Source: Parasponia andersonii
Lineage: Eukaryota > Streptophyta > Magnoliopsida > Rosales > Cannabaceae
DNA: 64,000 nt
Direction: 5' to 3'
Assembly (NCBI GenBank): GCA_002914805.1
Contig: JXTB01000106.1
Span: forward strand, 699,318 to 763,317
Notes under the pieces: generated by a model
The model's database searches: none
The model's input: the letters and a program-made list of their open reading frames with translations, nothing else
Told to the model about the DNA's origin: nothing
In this document: positions 1-11,080 of the stretch, piece after piece
How positions within the stretch are numbered: the stretch's first letter is position 1
Layout: each line of letters begins with the position of its first letter
Made by a program: the position numbers and the translations under genes

Positions 1-1400
1 TTATTCTATGATTTACTATAACATGGGCAGCACACTACTATTTTACCCTCAAAACTAATATGTAAAAATGTATATAATAATCTATACATTCCAATTCCAT
101 TATAATCCAATAATTAACAATAATTTCTTTAACCATCATAAAATCACGATTTTTCATAGATAAATTTTAATGTAATTTAAATCTAAAATAGATATAAAAA
201 TCAGGTTATCGAACTCATATCTCGATATGATAGTAATTCCAAGTCAATAATGCTCAAAAAATCTTCCATTGGTCACTCAGGTGCTCAAATGGCAGTTTCC
301 GAATCCTGGCATGTCAATTTGAAAAAGTGACTTTTCAACCGGAGCTTCAAACACAGAAACGAAGGTAACCATTGAATTCAAAGTACCTAAAAATACTATG
401 TTAAATATATACTTTATCAAAAATGGGTCCCGGTGCGGGACTGTATTATGGCACACAAAACGGTGTAATTTTGTGCCACAAAATTCTAATTTCATTTCTT
501 AAGGAAACATAGTGATATTTTATATCAAAATTTATGTCTTAACCTCACTGAGTCCAAATTCAAAGTCAGAACTCAGTTTCATAATCCCTAGCATTAATTA
601 AGCCCAAAAATCTGAGAATTACATAAATACCACCTTTTGAAAATAATTAGAAAATTGTCCTCTTTTTCTAATTACTATTTACCGCACTTACTATTATCCT
701 TTTTACTTTTACTAACTATAATTTTTCATGATTTTTAACACTCTTTCACCTCAAATATTTATCTTGGGTAAATAAAATACTTAACCAAAATAATTATGTA
801 AATATCACTTTTTAACATAGTTGGTAAAAATGTGATAAAAATTACCGGAGATTAATTTAGATGAGCAACTACTTGGAGCTAGTCAATGATGATGAGTTGA
901 GACTCCGCTTGCCAGAAGTGTCGAAAACGGAGGTCGAACGGTGCTCCGGTAGACAGAAAACCTCGCCAGAGGCAGAATCTTTATGGGACCGCTACAGCTT
1001 CGTCCGACGTCGAAACGATGTGAGACCGGTAGTTTGGCTTCATCTTCAAAAGCCTTCAATGTGGGCCAGTGCATTGGCCGAGAGAGATGGTAGTGCAGTG
1101 ACTAGAGGTGGCGGCAACTCTGGATACTTTTCTTAGTTTTCTCTCTTTCTTCAAGGACTTTTGTGAGGGAATTTGACAATTTTCAGGGGTTTTAAAAAAT
1201 ATTTTGGGTACTGTAGCAAAATAATAAAATTATTCAGATATTTTGATTATTCAAATCCAAAAATACTTAATTATAATTGCGCCATTGGTCTTAAAATATC
1301 TTAAATACCCTTTGAAAATTTCAGTTTTTACATCCTCTCTCTCTGAAAGGAATTTCGTCCCAAAATTCGGATACAACACAAGGATCAAAGTACAACTTCA
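1..1400. repeat. Degenerate LTR-like DNA with a GC-richer island at 840-1140
   Basis: Mostly AT-rich non-coding DNA. Between about 840 and 1140 the base composition rises sharply and includes CG dinucleotides, unlike its surroundings. That stretch can be read for 91 codons but resembles no protein I know. Such GC-richer islands are common in the long terminal repeats of plant Ty3/gypsy elements, and a gypsy integrase fragment starts at about 1570 on the - strand. I therefore infer that this is the decayed LTR side of the same old element. No TG...CA ends or target-site duplication could be fixed. Confidence 0.3.
1272..1320 (+). repeat. ~47 bp direct repeat, copy 1 (mate at 2462-2510)
   Basis: A sequence containing gccattggtcttaaaat and then taccctttgaaaat recurs at 2462-2510 with only a few substitutions (gccattgatcttaaaat). 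The two copies bracket the gypsy integrase fragment. See findings. Confidence 0.75.
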
Positions 1401-1569
1401 AGTTGAAAGTTAAACAAATGAGGATATTTTTCGTATATTTCTACCTCAAGCTCCCAAGTAGCTTCTTCTTCCTTGTGATGTTGCCAGAGAACTTTGGCAA
1501 GTGGTATCTCTCTCTTTTGAAGCACTTTAAGGTCTCTTTCCAGTATTCGAAGTGGTTGTTCCTCATATG

Positions 1570-2460
1570 TTACTTCCTCTTATAATGATACTTCCACATA
1601 CTGAATGACATGCGATAGGTCAGTACATACTTTTTGAGTATCGAGACATGAAAGACATTATACACTCGGCCCAATTGTAGTGGAAAATCCAAGTGATATG
1701 CTACTGGCCCAATTCTAGAAGTAATCTCAAATGGTCCAACATATTTTGGAGTCAATTTATCTTTAAATCTAAATCTAGTGATCCCACACTTTGGCATAAC
1801 TTTCAAGAATACTTGATCACCAACTTTGAACTCTATTTTATGTCTCTTTGGATCCGCATAACTTTTCTGACGACTCTGCATAATCTTGAGTCTTTCTCGA
1901 ATCTTAGAAACTTTTTCAGTAATCTCTTGAATCAATTCTAATCCAAGAGTAATACACTCCTCTTCATCAGCCCAATACAAGATTGATCTACATGGTCTCC
2001 TATATAATACTTTATATGGAGCCATGCTAAGACTAAATTGGTAGTTGTTATTGTAAGTAAATGCTACCAATGATAATTGATCATCTCAGCTTCCACCAAA
2101 ATCTAGTATACAAGAATGAAGCATGTCCTCTAGAATCTGAATAGTCCTCTTAGATTAGCTATCTATTTGAGGATAATGAGTTATACTGAGATTCAGTTCT
2201 ATTCCCAAAGCTCTCTAGAATTTAGATGTAAATCTTACGTATCTAGCAAAAACTATGCTTAATGGCTCTCTATATAATTTAATTGTCAATATAGAGACGG
2301 CTATGCTTGTTGAGTGAAAAATCAGACCTGATCAGTATGAAATGAGCAGTCTTTATCATTCAGTCAACTATCACCTAAACTGTGTCGTTCTTTTTCCGAG
2401 CCGTTGGAAAACTCATCACAAAGTCCATTATGTTCTTATCATATTTCCACTCTAGTGTAG
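1570..2460 (-). mobile_element. Ty3/gypsy retrotransposon fragment (integrase end of pol)
   Basis: Read on the - strand, this segment encodes the C-terminal part of a Ty3/gypsy integrase. Recognisable parts are a stretch typical of the core domain's end, the MAPYKVLYRRPCRS motif (usually MAPYEALYGRRCRSP in the family), a helical KIRERLKIMQSRQKSYAD segment, and the tail KVGDQVFLKVMP...RFRFKDKLTPKYVGPFEI...YHLDFP, ending in VYNVFHVSILKKYV. This order is standard for plant chromovirus-type gypsy pol. The element is an old, broken fragment with several breaks. No gag, protease or reverse transcriptase was seen beside it. Confidence 0.85.
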
Positions 2461-2461
2461 G

Positions 2462-2510
2462 ATTATAATTGTGCCATTGATCTTAAAATGTCTTAAATAC
2501 CCTTTGAAAA
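2462..2510 (+). repeat. ~47 bp direct repeat, copy 2 (mate at 1272-1320)
   Basis: Second copy of the direct repeat at 1272-1320, in the same orientation, lying immediately beyond the gypsy integrase fragment. Confidence 0.75.
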
Positions 2511-2720
2511 TAGCAAAGATAGTTTTGACAAACTTGCTATACTTCCAAATATGTTTAGTTAGATCCTATATGACAAAATTAATTTGAATTTTAAATCTAC
2601 TGTTTATAAAATTTTCTTATAACTTTTTAACAATTGTTAGAGAGATTGCACATTGTAATACCACAAATCCTGCAGATTTTTCTAAAAAGAATAATTTACT
2701 GACGTGATATTTTATTATTT

Positions 2721-2938
2721 AATAATACTAGCTCAGTATCCAAAAATTTGTACTAAAATTTTTAATACCAATACATTTAACATGTGATTAGTATAATTTA
2801 ATTGGTAAATATGATTAATTTATTTATGGTAAATTCTAATACACAAATAGAATAAGAACAACTCATATACTATATGTATTAGTATTAAAAATTTAGCAAC
2901 AATTTTAGTACATTTAGTGTAATCCTTGCATTATTAGG
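2721..2938. mobile_element. MITE-like inverted-repeat element, family A, copy 1
   Basis: About 218 bp with long imperfect terminal inverted repeats. The left side reads AATAATACTAGCTCAGTATC and continues through TTTGTACTAAAATTTTTAATACCA. The right side, reverse-complemented, reads TAATAATGCAAGGATTACAC and continues through TGTACTAAAATTG. A related copy lies at 7465-7653. It has no coding capacity, as expected of a non-autonomous MITE. The superfamily is undetermined because the target-site duplication is not clear. Confidence 0.55.
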
Positions 2939-4075
2939 GAGTATATATATATATTTTTTTTTTCACTTGTCATCTAAGAAGTGAGAAAGTCATATCATTA
3001 AAGTCAGTTATAAATCTAGGAGGGTAGAAAAGTATCATGATAATTAACAAATTCCTTACATAAAATTTGGAGTTAAGGCAAAAAAGTTTTTTTTGACAAT
3101 GAATTACAGTAAGACGATTTATTTGGTTGGAGCTCTTGATAGATCGCACTAGATCTCCAACTGTAATAAAATATACCAGAGGATATCATTCATACAAGTT
3201 TAAAAACAAGTGTGTTGAATATAACCTCTGTAAAGTTCAGTGAATTTGTTTTAACTTTGATCTAAATTATCCCCCTCATGTTGATTTCGACGCAAACTAA
3301 TTAAATGATCCACGCAAGAGAAGCTCATCTTGACAATACATATATTTGTACATAATGCAATATTGATCAGTTCTTTGGGAATATTTATGAAAAATTAATT
3401 TACACCACACTTTCTTTGAGCATGACATCTCTTACGAAAATAGCTTATATTAATTAGTATTAGTACATTACCCGTACTCCCACGTGAAACAAATTGGCTA
3501 TATCACTATTGGTGTAGCTAGTCTCCATAGCTTCTATTACCCATTACTTATGACGATGAGTACATACTACACAATCTATGTACATTTTTTTAAATCTAGC
3601 TAACTCAACCATCTTCATCAAGTACTATCTTTAGCTCTAGGAAGTCTAACTTTTGTGAAAATGGGTGTCTCAAAATTTCTTCTATGATCTATTTAATCGC
3701 TCGTGTAGTTTCTACTTATTAATTACTTAAGCTAAAAAAAAACTAACCCCCATCTAATTAAATCAATAATAGATCAGCTATAGTCTCCAATTACTTAGGA
3801 CTATTGTTCAGACAACATCGTAGTCGTATAGACATATATACATGTCTTTCGTTTTTATCTCTAAAAAACTAAAAAACAAAAGATATAAATGTTGTCAAGC
3901 AATCACTTAAACAAAAAATTATTTTTCAATTATCTAAACCTCAACCTCATGAGAGAATATATAAGAAATTAGCTTTTATTATCAATGAAAATATACGACA
4001 TGTTAATAGTTCTCCTTTTTAGTTCCTAAATAATGTAATCTTATCTGCTTCCTATTCCTTTTATTCTAGTATATG

Positions 4076-4116
<41 letters not shown>

Positions 4117-4899
4117 GAACTGGCCGAAAGTTAAGTCAAAAGCAATTAAGCTCCTAAATCCTCTGTACGTATATATGAAAGAATCCATCTAAACCAAGAA
4201 ATATGAGTAAATATTATTATATACACACAAACGGACGGTTACATTTTTGAATTTTCGGTCTGGGCTAGTGATAGAATGGAAGATTTATAAGTGAAAATTC
4301 AAAAATTATTTTTTAAAATAAATTTAAAAAAATAATTTTTAAATTTCCACTTTTAAATCTCTCTTTCTGTTTCTAGGTTTTTCTAGGTTTAGGTTGTGAC
4401 ACATACTATATGGTTATATATATAATTACCACGTGAGAGAGTTGGACATTAAGCAAACACCCCCACAAGATCAAGTTTCCTGAAACGTACATAGTCAAAT
4501 TCTCATCTCCGTTATGAACTCTCTCGGATAAAGACAGTTGCTTTGGTCTAGGCCTTAGAAAATGAAGAAAATAAGAGAATTATAAAACAGTAGTAGTAGT
4601 ACTACTACTATACATAAATTTGTTACATACCACATGAGAAGAGAGAGTCGAATCCAACAATTATTCCTTGAAGATTTTTTATTTGTATATATGAAGGGGA
4701 ATGTAATGGAGGGAACAGTAGTATTTATAAGTTTGCTAGAAAAGAAGAAACTTTTTTCCAATTAGAAGAAACTTTTTTCCAATTAATCAGCTTAATAGGA
4801 GCCACCAGTGCCACATCCCATCCTTCCCAACGGCCTCAATCAACTAGGCCAGTGGAGTCAGTTTCTACTGTATTGATAATGGGTGTATATATTTTTAAC

Positions 4900-5262
4900 T
4901 GTTAGAAAATTATCTAAACCGCTAATTTGAGTAGATATGAAAAAAAATATTAATAAATATTTTTCTCATTTTACTTATAAAAAAATATGTGTGATGAATT
5001 TTAATTAAGTAAAATAATATTTATAAATACGTAGAAAAAAAAAAAGAGATTATTATAGATAATTTTATCTCAAAACTTGTTAGAAAATTATCTAAAATTG
5101 CTACCATAATTTGAACAGTTATGAAAAAAATATTAATAAATATTTTTCTTACTCTACCAATTGTGATGAAAAGATATATGTGATGAATTTTAATTAAGTA
5201 AAATAATACTTATAGACAGTTGAAAAAAATTATTGTAAATAATTTTATCACAAAACAATGTA
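4900..5262 (+). repeat. Tandem duplication, 2 copies of ~180 bp
   Basis: Two adjacent diverged copies, starting at about 4900 and 5078, each open with tgttagaaaattatctaaa and share atgaattttaattaagtaaa further on. The later parts also align, ending in a run resembling aataattttatc. Non-coding. Confidence 0.7.
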
Positions 5263-5838
5263 ACTAGACCCAAACTTGACTAAAAGGGGAAAAAAAAAAA
5301 ACACCTAAGTTCATACACAATTAACTTAATTTTGTTACATAATGCTACTTAGATTACTAATTTTATGTGAATATTTAAGTGACGCGGAAATGGTCTTTAT
5401 TTTTTATCAAAAGAATATTACTTCCGAGGCTGATATGCTATGAGCAAAATATAAAATATCAAGTGAACATAATTCTTGAAGTTATGTTGGTCATCTCCAA
5501 CTGGACTCTATCTTAGAGATTTACTCTGTTTTGGAGTTAAGAACTATTCCAGCCGGACTCTATTTTCGAACGCTAAAATGGTTCCGTGAACAATATTGCG
5601 CCAAATATGGTGTTTTACTGTTTAGATGAAGTTAGTTTTACCCCTATGTTATACTTACATAAAAATTTACTCTGGTTGTATTTTTTTATTTATCATTTAT
5701 TATTCCATTTGGTATAATATTTGGAGCAATAGGTTGGAGATTAACTTATAAAATAGTGTGAAAATTACATTATTTTAAAATTTTAGGTTGGAAATGGTCA
5801 AATATTAGGTTTTAAGATGCTCATATATATATATATAT

Positions 5839-5928
5839 ATATAAATTATGGTCACTTTCATGTTAATGTGTGAAAAGTTACATATATAAATTATGGTCAC
5901 TTTCATGTTAATGTGTGAAAAGTTACAT
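5839..5928 (+). repeat. Perfect tandem duplication, 2 x 45 bp
   Basis: The unit containing attatggtcactttcatg and then ttaatgtgtgaaaagttac occurs twice with a period of 45 bp and no visible mismatch, directly after a (TA)n run at about 5823-5842. The lack of divergence indicates a recent event, probably slippage or unequal exchange helped by the microsatellite. Confidence 0.85.
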
Positions 5929-6900
5929 AAAGTTTGTAAGAATGATATAACATGCGAGCTAATCAAGTCGACTAATATCATAATTGACTACTAGTCTTGT
6001 TACAATTATTGGATATAAGGTAAGTAAAAATATGGGCTCAAATAATATTGGAAAGCTTTTCTATCTATTTATATATGAACTTCTAATTATACATCCATCT
6101 CCTTGTATTCACAATTTTAACAAAAATTCTACACATACACAGCTTTGATCAAGACCTGGTCATGCAATATTTATTAGTGTCGAAGAGTCTCAGGCCACTC
6201 TTTTTCTCCCATATAGTATTTATCTTTTAAGCTTTGTGAATAAATCTGACTGAGATCTTAGGATGTCAATTGGGAACCTTGTTTTAATTAAAGGAAAAAA
6301 AAAAGAAAAAGAAAAGAAAAGAAACTTAGACAAAGGTCAGATTATTAATTGTGATGATACCAAAATGTTCCTCATATATATATATATGTAACTACATTCA
6401 AGAGAACAAAAATATATATGAGGAAATGCACGCAGTAATTTTCTTTTTGTTTTCTTTTAATCATGCATTTTCATTCGGGGATCAAGGGAGGTTTCCTTTT
6501 GTCGTTCAGCTTATTGCATGTGCCATCCAACAAAATAAAAAAAGATAAAGTTGTGACCTCCAACTAATAATCCATGGACATGGGGCTCCACTAGGCACTA
6601 GGTTCGGCCGGGTTGTTTCATTTTCCTTTAGTGAGTAGAATTGTGATCTAAGCCTGTTCACACTGGACATTGAACCCTACTTCTTGATCTCTTTTTCTAT
6701 AATTTTTTCCATCTCTCTACCTCTCCATCTCTCACCTCTCTCTCTTTCTTTTCTTTTCCTTACTTTTTGTTTTTTCTTTTGTTGGACAAATCGATTAATA
6801 TCTCTTTTTGGGTACGGATACCTGCAGAAAGTGGTATGTTCCAATTTCCTTTAGTTTATATGAATATTGAAGTCTAATTAGTATAGTTTGTTACTATAGA

Positions 6901-7068
6901 AATTTAATTAGTATAGTTTTGGACTTTAGTCCGGTGTGGTTTAATCACAACTAAGATTTTAAAAAACAATTAATGACATAATAAAAATTTAATTAGTATA
7001 CTTTTGGACTTTATTCCGGTGGGGATTAATCAAAATAAAGATTTTAACAAAACAATTAATGACATTAG
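6901..7068 (+). repeat. Tandem duplication, 2 copies of ~85 bp
   Basis: Two adjacent copies start at 6901 and 6986. Both begin aatttaattagtata and share ttttggacttta, ccggtg and a cttaatgacat-like end. They differ at several positions. Non-coding. Confidence 0.75.
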
Positions 7069-7464
7069 AAAAATAAACATTAACCGCACTTAAGAAACTA
7101 ATAAAAGTCTATGTAATACAATTGTCTTCTATAGTATTCCTCTTTCGGAAAGGTTTTAGCTAATCACAAATTGTCAATTTCGGAACCTTATAGTCAATTT
7201 TACTAAATTTATCTTCATCTCGAACATGAAATTATATCCAAAATTAAAATCCTTAGCCATAATTTGTAGGAAGGTGTGCAAAATTGATTTCCATTCTACT
7301 TGATTGCGTGCTATCGTCATTTTTTCTTTTTAGGATTAGATAATCTAATTTTATTTTGAAATATTTCCCCATTGTCGTTCAACATTAATTTTTTTTTTTT
7401 AAAAAAAGAAAAACACTTACTACAATACAATATTTAACAATCATATAAGAACCAATTAGACAAA

Positions 7465-7653
7465 AGATAATACTTGAGGTATTAATATTTGTACTAAATT
7501 TTTAATACCAAATATATGTGGTATGTGATTTATCACCACTTAATCGGTGATAATATTTAATTTATTTTTGATAAGTGTTAACACACCAATTAGATAATAA
7601 CAACTAATGTGTCACATGTGTTGGTACAAAAGTTAGAATACATAGTATTATCC
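7465..7653. mobile_element. MITE-like inverted-repeat element, family A, copy 2
   Basis: About 190 bp with inverted ends: gataatact near the left edge and agtattatcc at the right edge. It shares an internal block with the copy at 2721-2938 (tttgtactaaa then tttttaatacca). Non-coding. Confidence 0.5.
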
Positions 7654-8397
7654 TTAGACATATAAGGCATGTTAACTAGCATCCTTCTAAATATCACGTA
7701 GAACTCAAAAGTTACTTTTACGAGTGTTAGATAAATATTTTGAATGTATTCTTTTATTTAGAAAATCTTGTTAAAAAATTATGAACCGCGAGCTTTTCTA
7801 GAAAGGTTTCGAATAATTTTACTTCAAGGAGTAAAAGTTGTCCAAAAAAAAATATCTTCTATTAAAATTAAATTAATCCTTATTATTCTCATTAATTTTG
7901 AAGATATTATTATCTTTTATTAGTTAAAGTTATTCAAAAAATTAACTCAAAATATTATTTTTATAAATACTTAATCTCAAGGTACTTATTATTTTACAGA
8001 GTCTAAATTCATGATTTAAATTGCAAAATATACCAACATTAGGGTTTTTTTTTGGCAATTTACCGTTCTTTTAAACTTTACTTTACTCTAATAAATTTCA
8101 TAACATTTAAATCATTTAAAAACAAAATGTACATACCTCGGTTGTTAATTAATTAGAGGTTATTAAATCGATAAATCTTGGGAAATTGATAATACTTTGA
8201 TAAAAATTAGTGAACAAAAAATTTTAAAAATAAAGTACCTGGAATAAAGAAATCAATAATGGACTTTGAGAAAGAGGAAAACAAAAGGAAAAGCGAGGAG
8301 GATATGGGCAAGGAATTCACATATAGAGTGGGAACATATCAAGAGGAAAATAAATAAAATTTGCTATGGGTATGTATGTGAGGCACATTTCTTTTTA

Positions 8398-9681
8398 GGT
8401 TTTTTCTTACCAAAACTTCCTAAATTTATAATAATTCAGTAAAATTAATCTTGAACTCAATTTTTATAGAACAAAACCCCCTAAACACGGAATAATTTAG
8501 TAAAATTAATCTTCAACCCAATTTTTTAGAGTAAAACTCCCAAAAGTCTTCTAATATTAGTTTTATTAGTAAAAAAAATATTTAAGTTAGTTTTCTTGTT
8601 TACTATTAAGTCCTGATTCTCTTATTTGTAGCTAGTTGATCCTTATTATTATATTTTTATTTCATGTTAATCTATTTTAATCTTTTCTATTCAAAGTTGT
8701 TCTCAATTAGCATTTGCACAAAAGATGTTCATCTTAGCAAGGATAAAATTGGAAATAAAGGAAAATTATTATTTACAATAATAAAAAAAATGTTGGGGTT
8801 ATCATTTTCATTCAAGATAAAGGTAAGAAATTAAAAAATTTTACTGAGTTTCAATATAGATTTATTTTGGTCCAAATATTCACATATCTAGAAGAGAGAT
8901 ATGCATTTTGTTTTGCTTAATTTATAGATGACACGTGTCCCAAAAAAAACATATCCTCTGTAAATTAGGCAAAATAAAATGTATATCCTATAGCATTTTT
9001 TTTAATTGATATCTATATAGGCACTTTTGATTATCGCCTTTATATAAGGAACTTTAAATGAGCATGAGATTTTTTTTTACAAAAAAATTGGAAGAACCGT
9101 AACTAAAGGAAAAAAAGATGAAAAATAATATAGTTAGTTCTATAAATCTTGATTTAAATTATTAAAAAAAAAAAAGAGATGTATACCTCTTTTCTAGATA
9201 TATAAATATTTTGACCAAAGTAGATGCATATTGGAACCCAATAAAATTTTTCAATTTTATACCTCCATTTTGAATGAAAACAATAACCCCAACTCTTTTT
9301 TTATTTTTTTAAATAATAATTTCCCTTTGTTGTCAATTTTATCCTACTGAGATGAGCACTTTGTGGATAAGTGTTAACTGACAATAGTTTTTAACTGAAA
9401 AGATTAAAATGGATTAATGTGAAACAAACATATAATAATGAGGATTTAAAAGCCACAAATAAGGGAATAAGGACTTAACAATAAAAAAAACTAACATAAA
9501 TATTTTTTTTCTAACAAAACTAATATTAAGGGATTTCACATAGTTTTGCTTTAAAAAATTAAGTTCAAGATTAATTTTATTAAATTGTTCCAATTTCAGA
9601 GGATTTTGCTCTAAAAAATTGGGTTTAGAGTTAATTTTACTGAATTATTCCAAATTTAAGAGATTTTGGTAGTAAAAAGAC
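8398..9681. mobile_element. Foldback (long-TIR) non-autonomous element, family F, copy 1
   Basis: A 1284 bp element in which the left and right halves (roughly 600 bp each) are inverted copies of each other. The ends read GGTTTTTTCTTACCAAAACT and, reverse-complemented from the right, GTCTTTTTACTACCAAAATC. The 9 bp ttcttttta occurs directly before (8389-8397) and directly after (9682-9690), which fits a 9 bp target-site duplication. Long inverted repeats plus a 9 bp duplication suggest a Mutator-like (MULE) foldback element. No transposase frame was seen. A second family member lies at 55600-56914. Confidence 0.7.
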
Positions 9682-10101
9682 TTCTTTTTAAAAAGTTAGG
9701 AATAATGTCCTGAAAGCATGGATTTTCTTGTAAAAATAATCTAAGTTCCATACAAATAGTTTTCCTCTATCTATTTCTTAGAGTATTCATAATGTAAAGT
9801 TATTTACTAAAAGTAAAATATCCAAAGTCTTCAAGACCTAAAAATGAAAAAGAATGTTTATATAAGGATGTTATGTGTTCTGGAAAGGGATTATATGCCC
9901 TTTTTGTTTCAATTGAGAGTGATGAGTCTAAAATTACCAACGTGATTTTGAACAGAAAATCTAGTATATATTACATGTACTGAACAAGACTAAGAAAAAT
10001 ATGAATTTATTAAGAGTCATATACAAAATCGTATGATCATACAAGTACACTTAAGGATATTTATCTTAATCATGAAATAAATAAGAAACTAAAATTTATG
10101 T
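9682..10101. other. Intergenic DNA, nothing recognised
   Basis: About 420 bp of AT-rich sequence between the foldback element and the CACTA element. No gene, RNA gene or repeat was recognised. Confidence 0.6.
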
Positions 10102-11080
10102 CACTATAAGAAAATAAACCTATTCTTATGACTCCAAAGGTCCTCTAAAGAGATGACATTAAGATGTAGTCACTATAGTTTTGACGGGCAAAAAAGGTTT
10201 CACATCGCTCGACAAATATTATACTATGCACTCTATAGCAATAACATTTGTTGTTGTTATCAAGTTTATTTAATAAATTTTAATATTTTTGTTGTTAAGA
10301 GAAACATAAACCTAAAAAATTAATAAAATTGATATATTCAACCTATTACGACTACTTTTATCATCGCTATAGGATTTATTTAATAAATTTAATTTTTTTA
10401 ATTATAAACATATAAAAAAATAAAAAAATGTATATATTTAACTTGTAATGATGATAAACGTCATCATTATAGAGTTTATTTAATAAATTTAATTTTTTAA
10501 ATATAAAAAATTAAAATCTAAAAAATTAATGAATTTAATATATTTAACATATAGCAACAACTTTTGTCGACGCTATAGGTTTTGAACAAAATTGAAAAGA
10601 GTAATATTTACTACTCTAAATTTCAAAATTTAATGGGAACGATGTCCTTTGGGCTATAGCGATGACTTTTTCAATATATAACGACAAGACTCTACATAAT
10701 AAAAACTCAGATTTTTCTCTTCTTCTTTTATTGAGAAATTTCAATAAACATGCTCTATAGATATTCCAATTACATCCATATGCCTATGTCAATAAATATA
10801 ACCCCCTATGAATCCCTAAACTTACAATTTTAGTAGAATTATTATTAATAAACTTAGTGATGAATTTTAATAAGTTTAAATTCGCAAATACTTGAAATTA
10901 TGCGTAGTATGATTTTAATGTTAAATTTTATTATGTGAGAAAATCATAATTATTCCTTATTTTAACTTAGAAATTCAAAGTTAGTTTTCCTTAATAATAA
11001 ATTAATTCTGCAAAGATTATATTTATGTACATCAATATAACCTAATTAAGAATATGACATGTTTATGTCATATTAATAAT

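Larger units (their letters stand above)
2939..8388. other. AT-rich intergenic DNA, no gene recognised
   Basis: About 5.4 kb without a supported gene. It holds a (TA)n microsatellite at about 4078-4108, three local tandem duplications and the second copy of MITE family A, all listed separately. Short open frames here show no splice structure or recognisable motif. The stretch around 4430-4860 and 6545-6780 is somewhat less AT-biased and could hold regulatory or unannotated sequence, but I see nothing definite. Confidence 0.6.

Noticed and set aside
861-1136. 91-codon open frame in the GC-richer island
   Set aside because: It shows no recognisable motif and sits in LTR-like repeat DNA next to a gypsy fragment. 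It is better explained by base composition.
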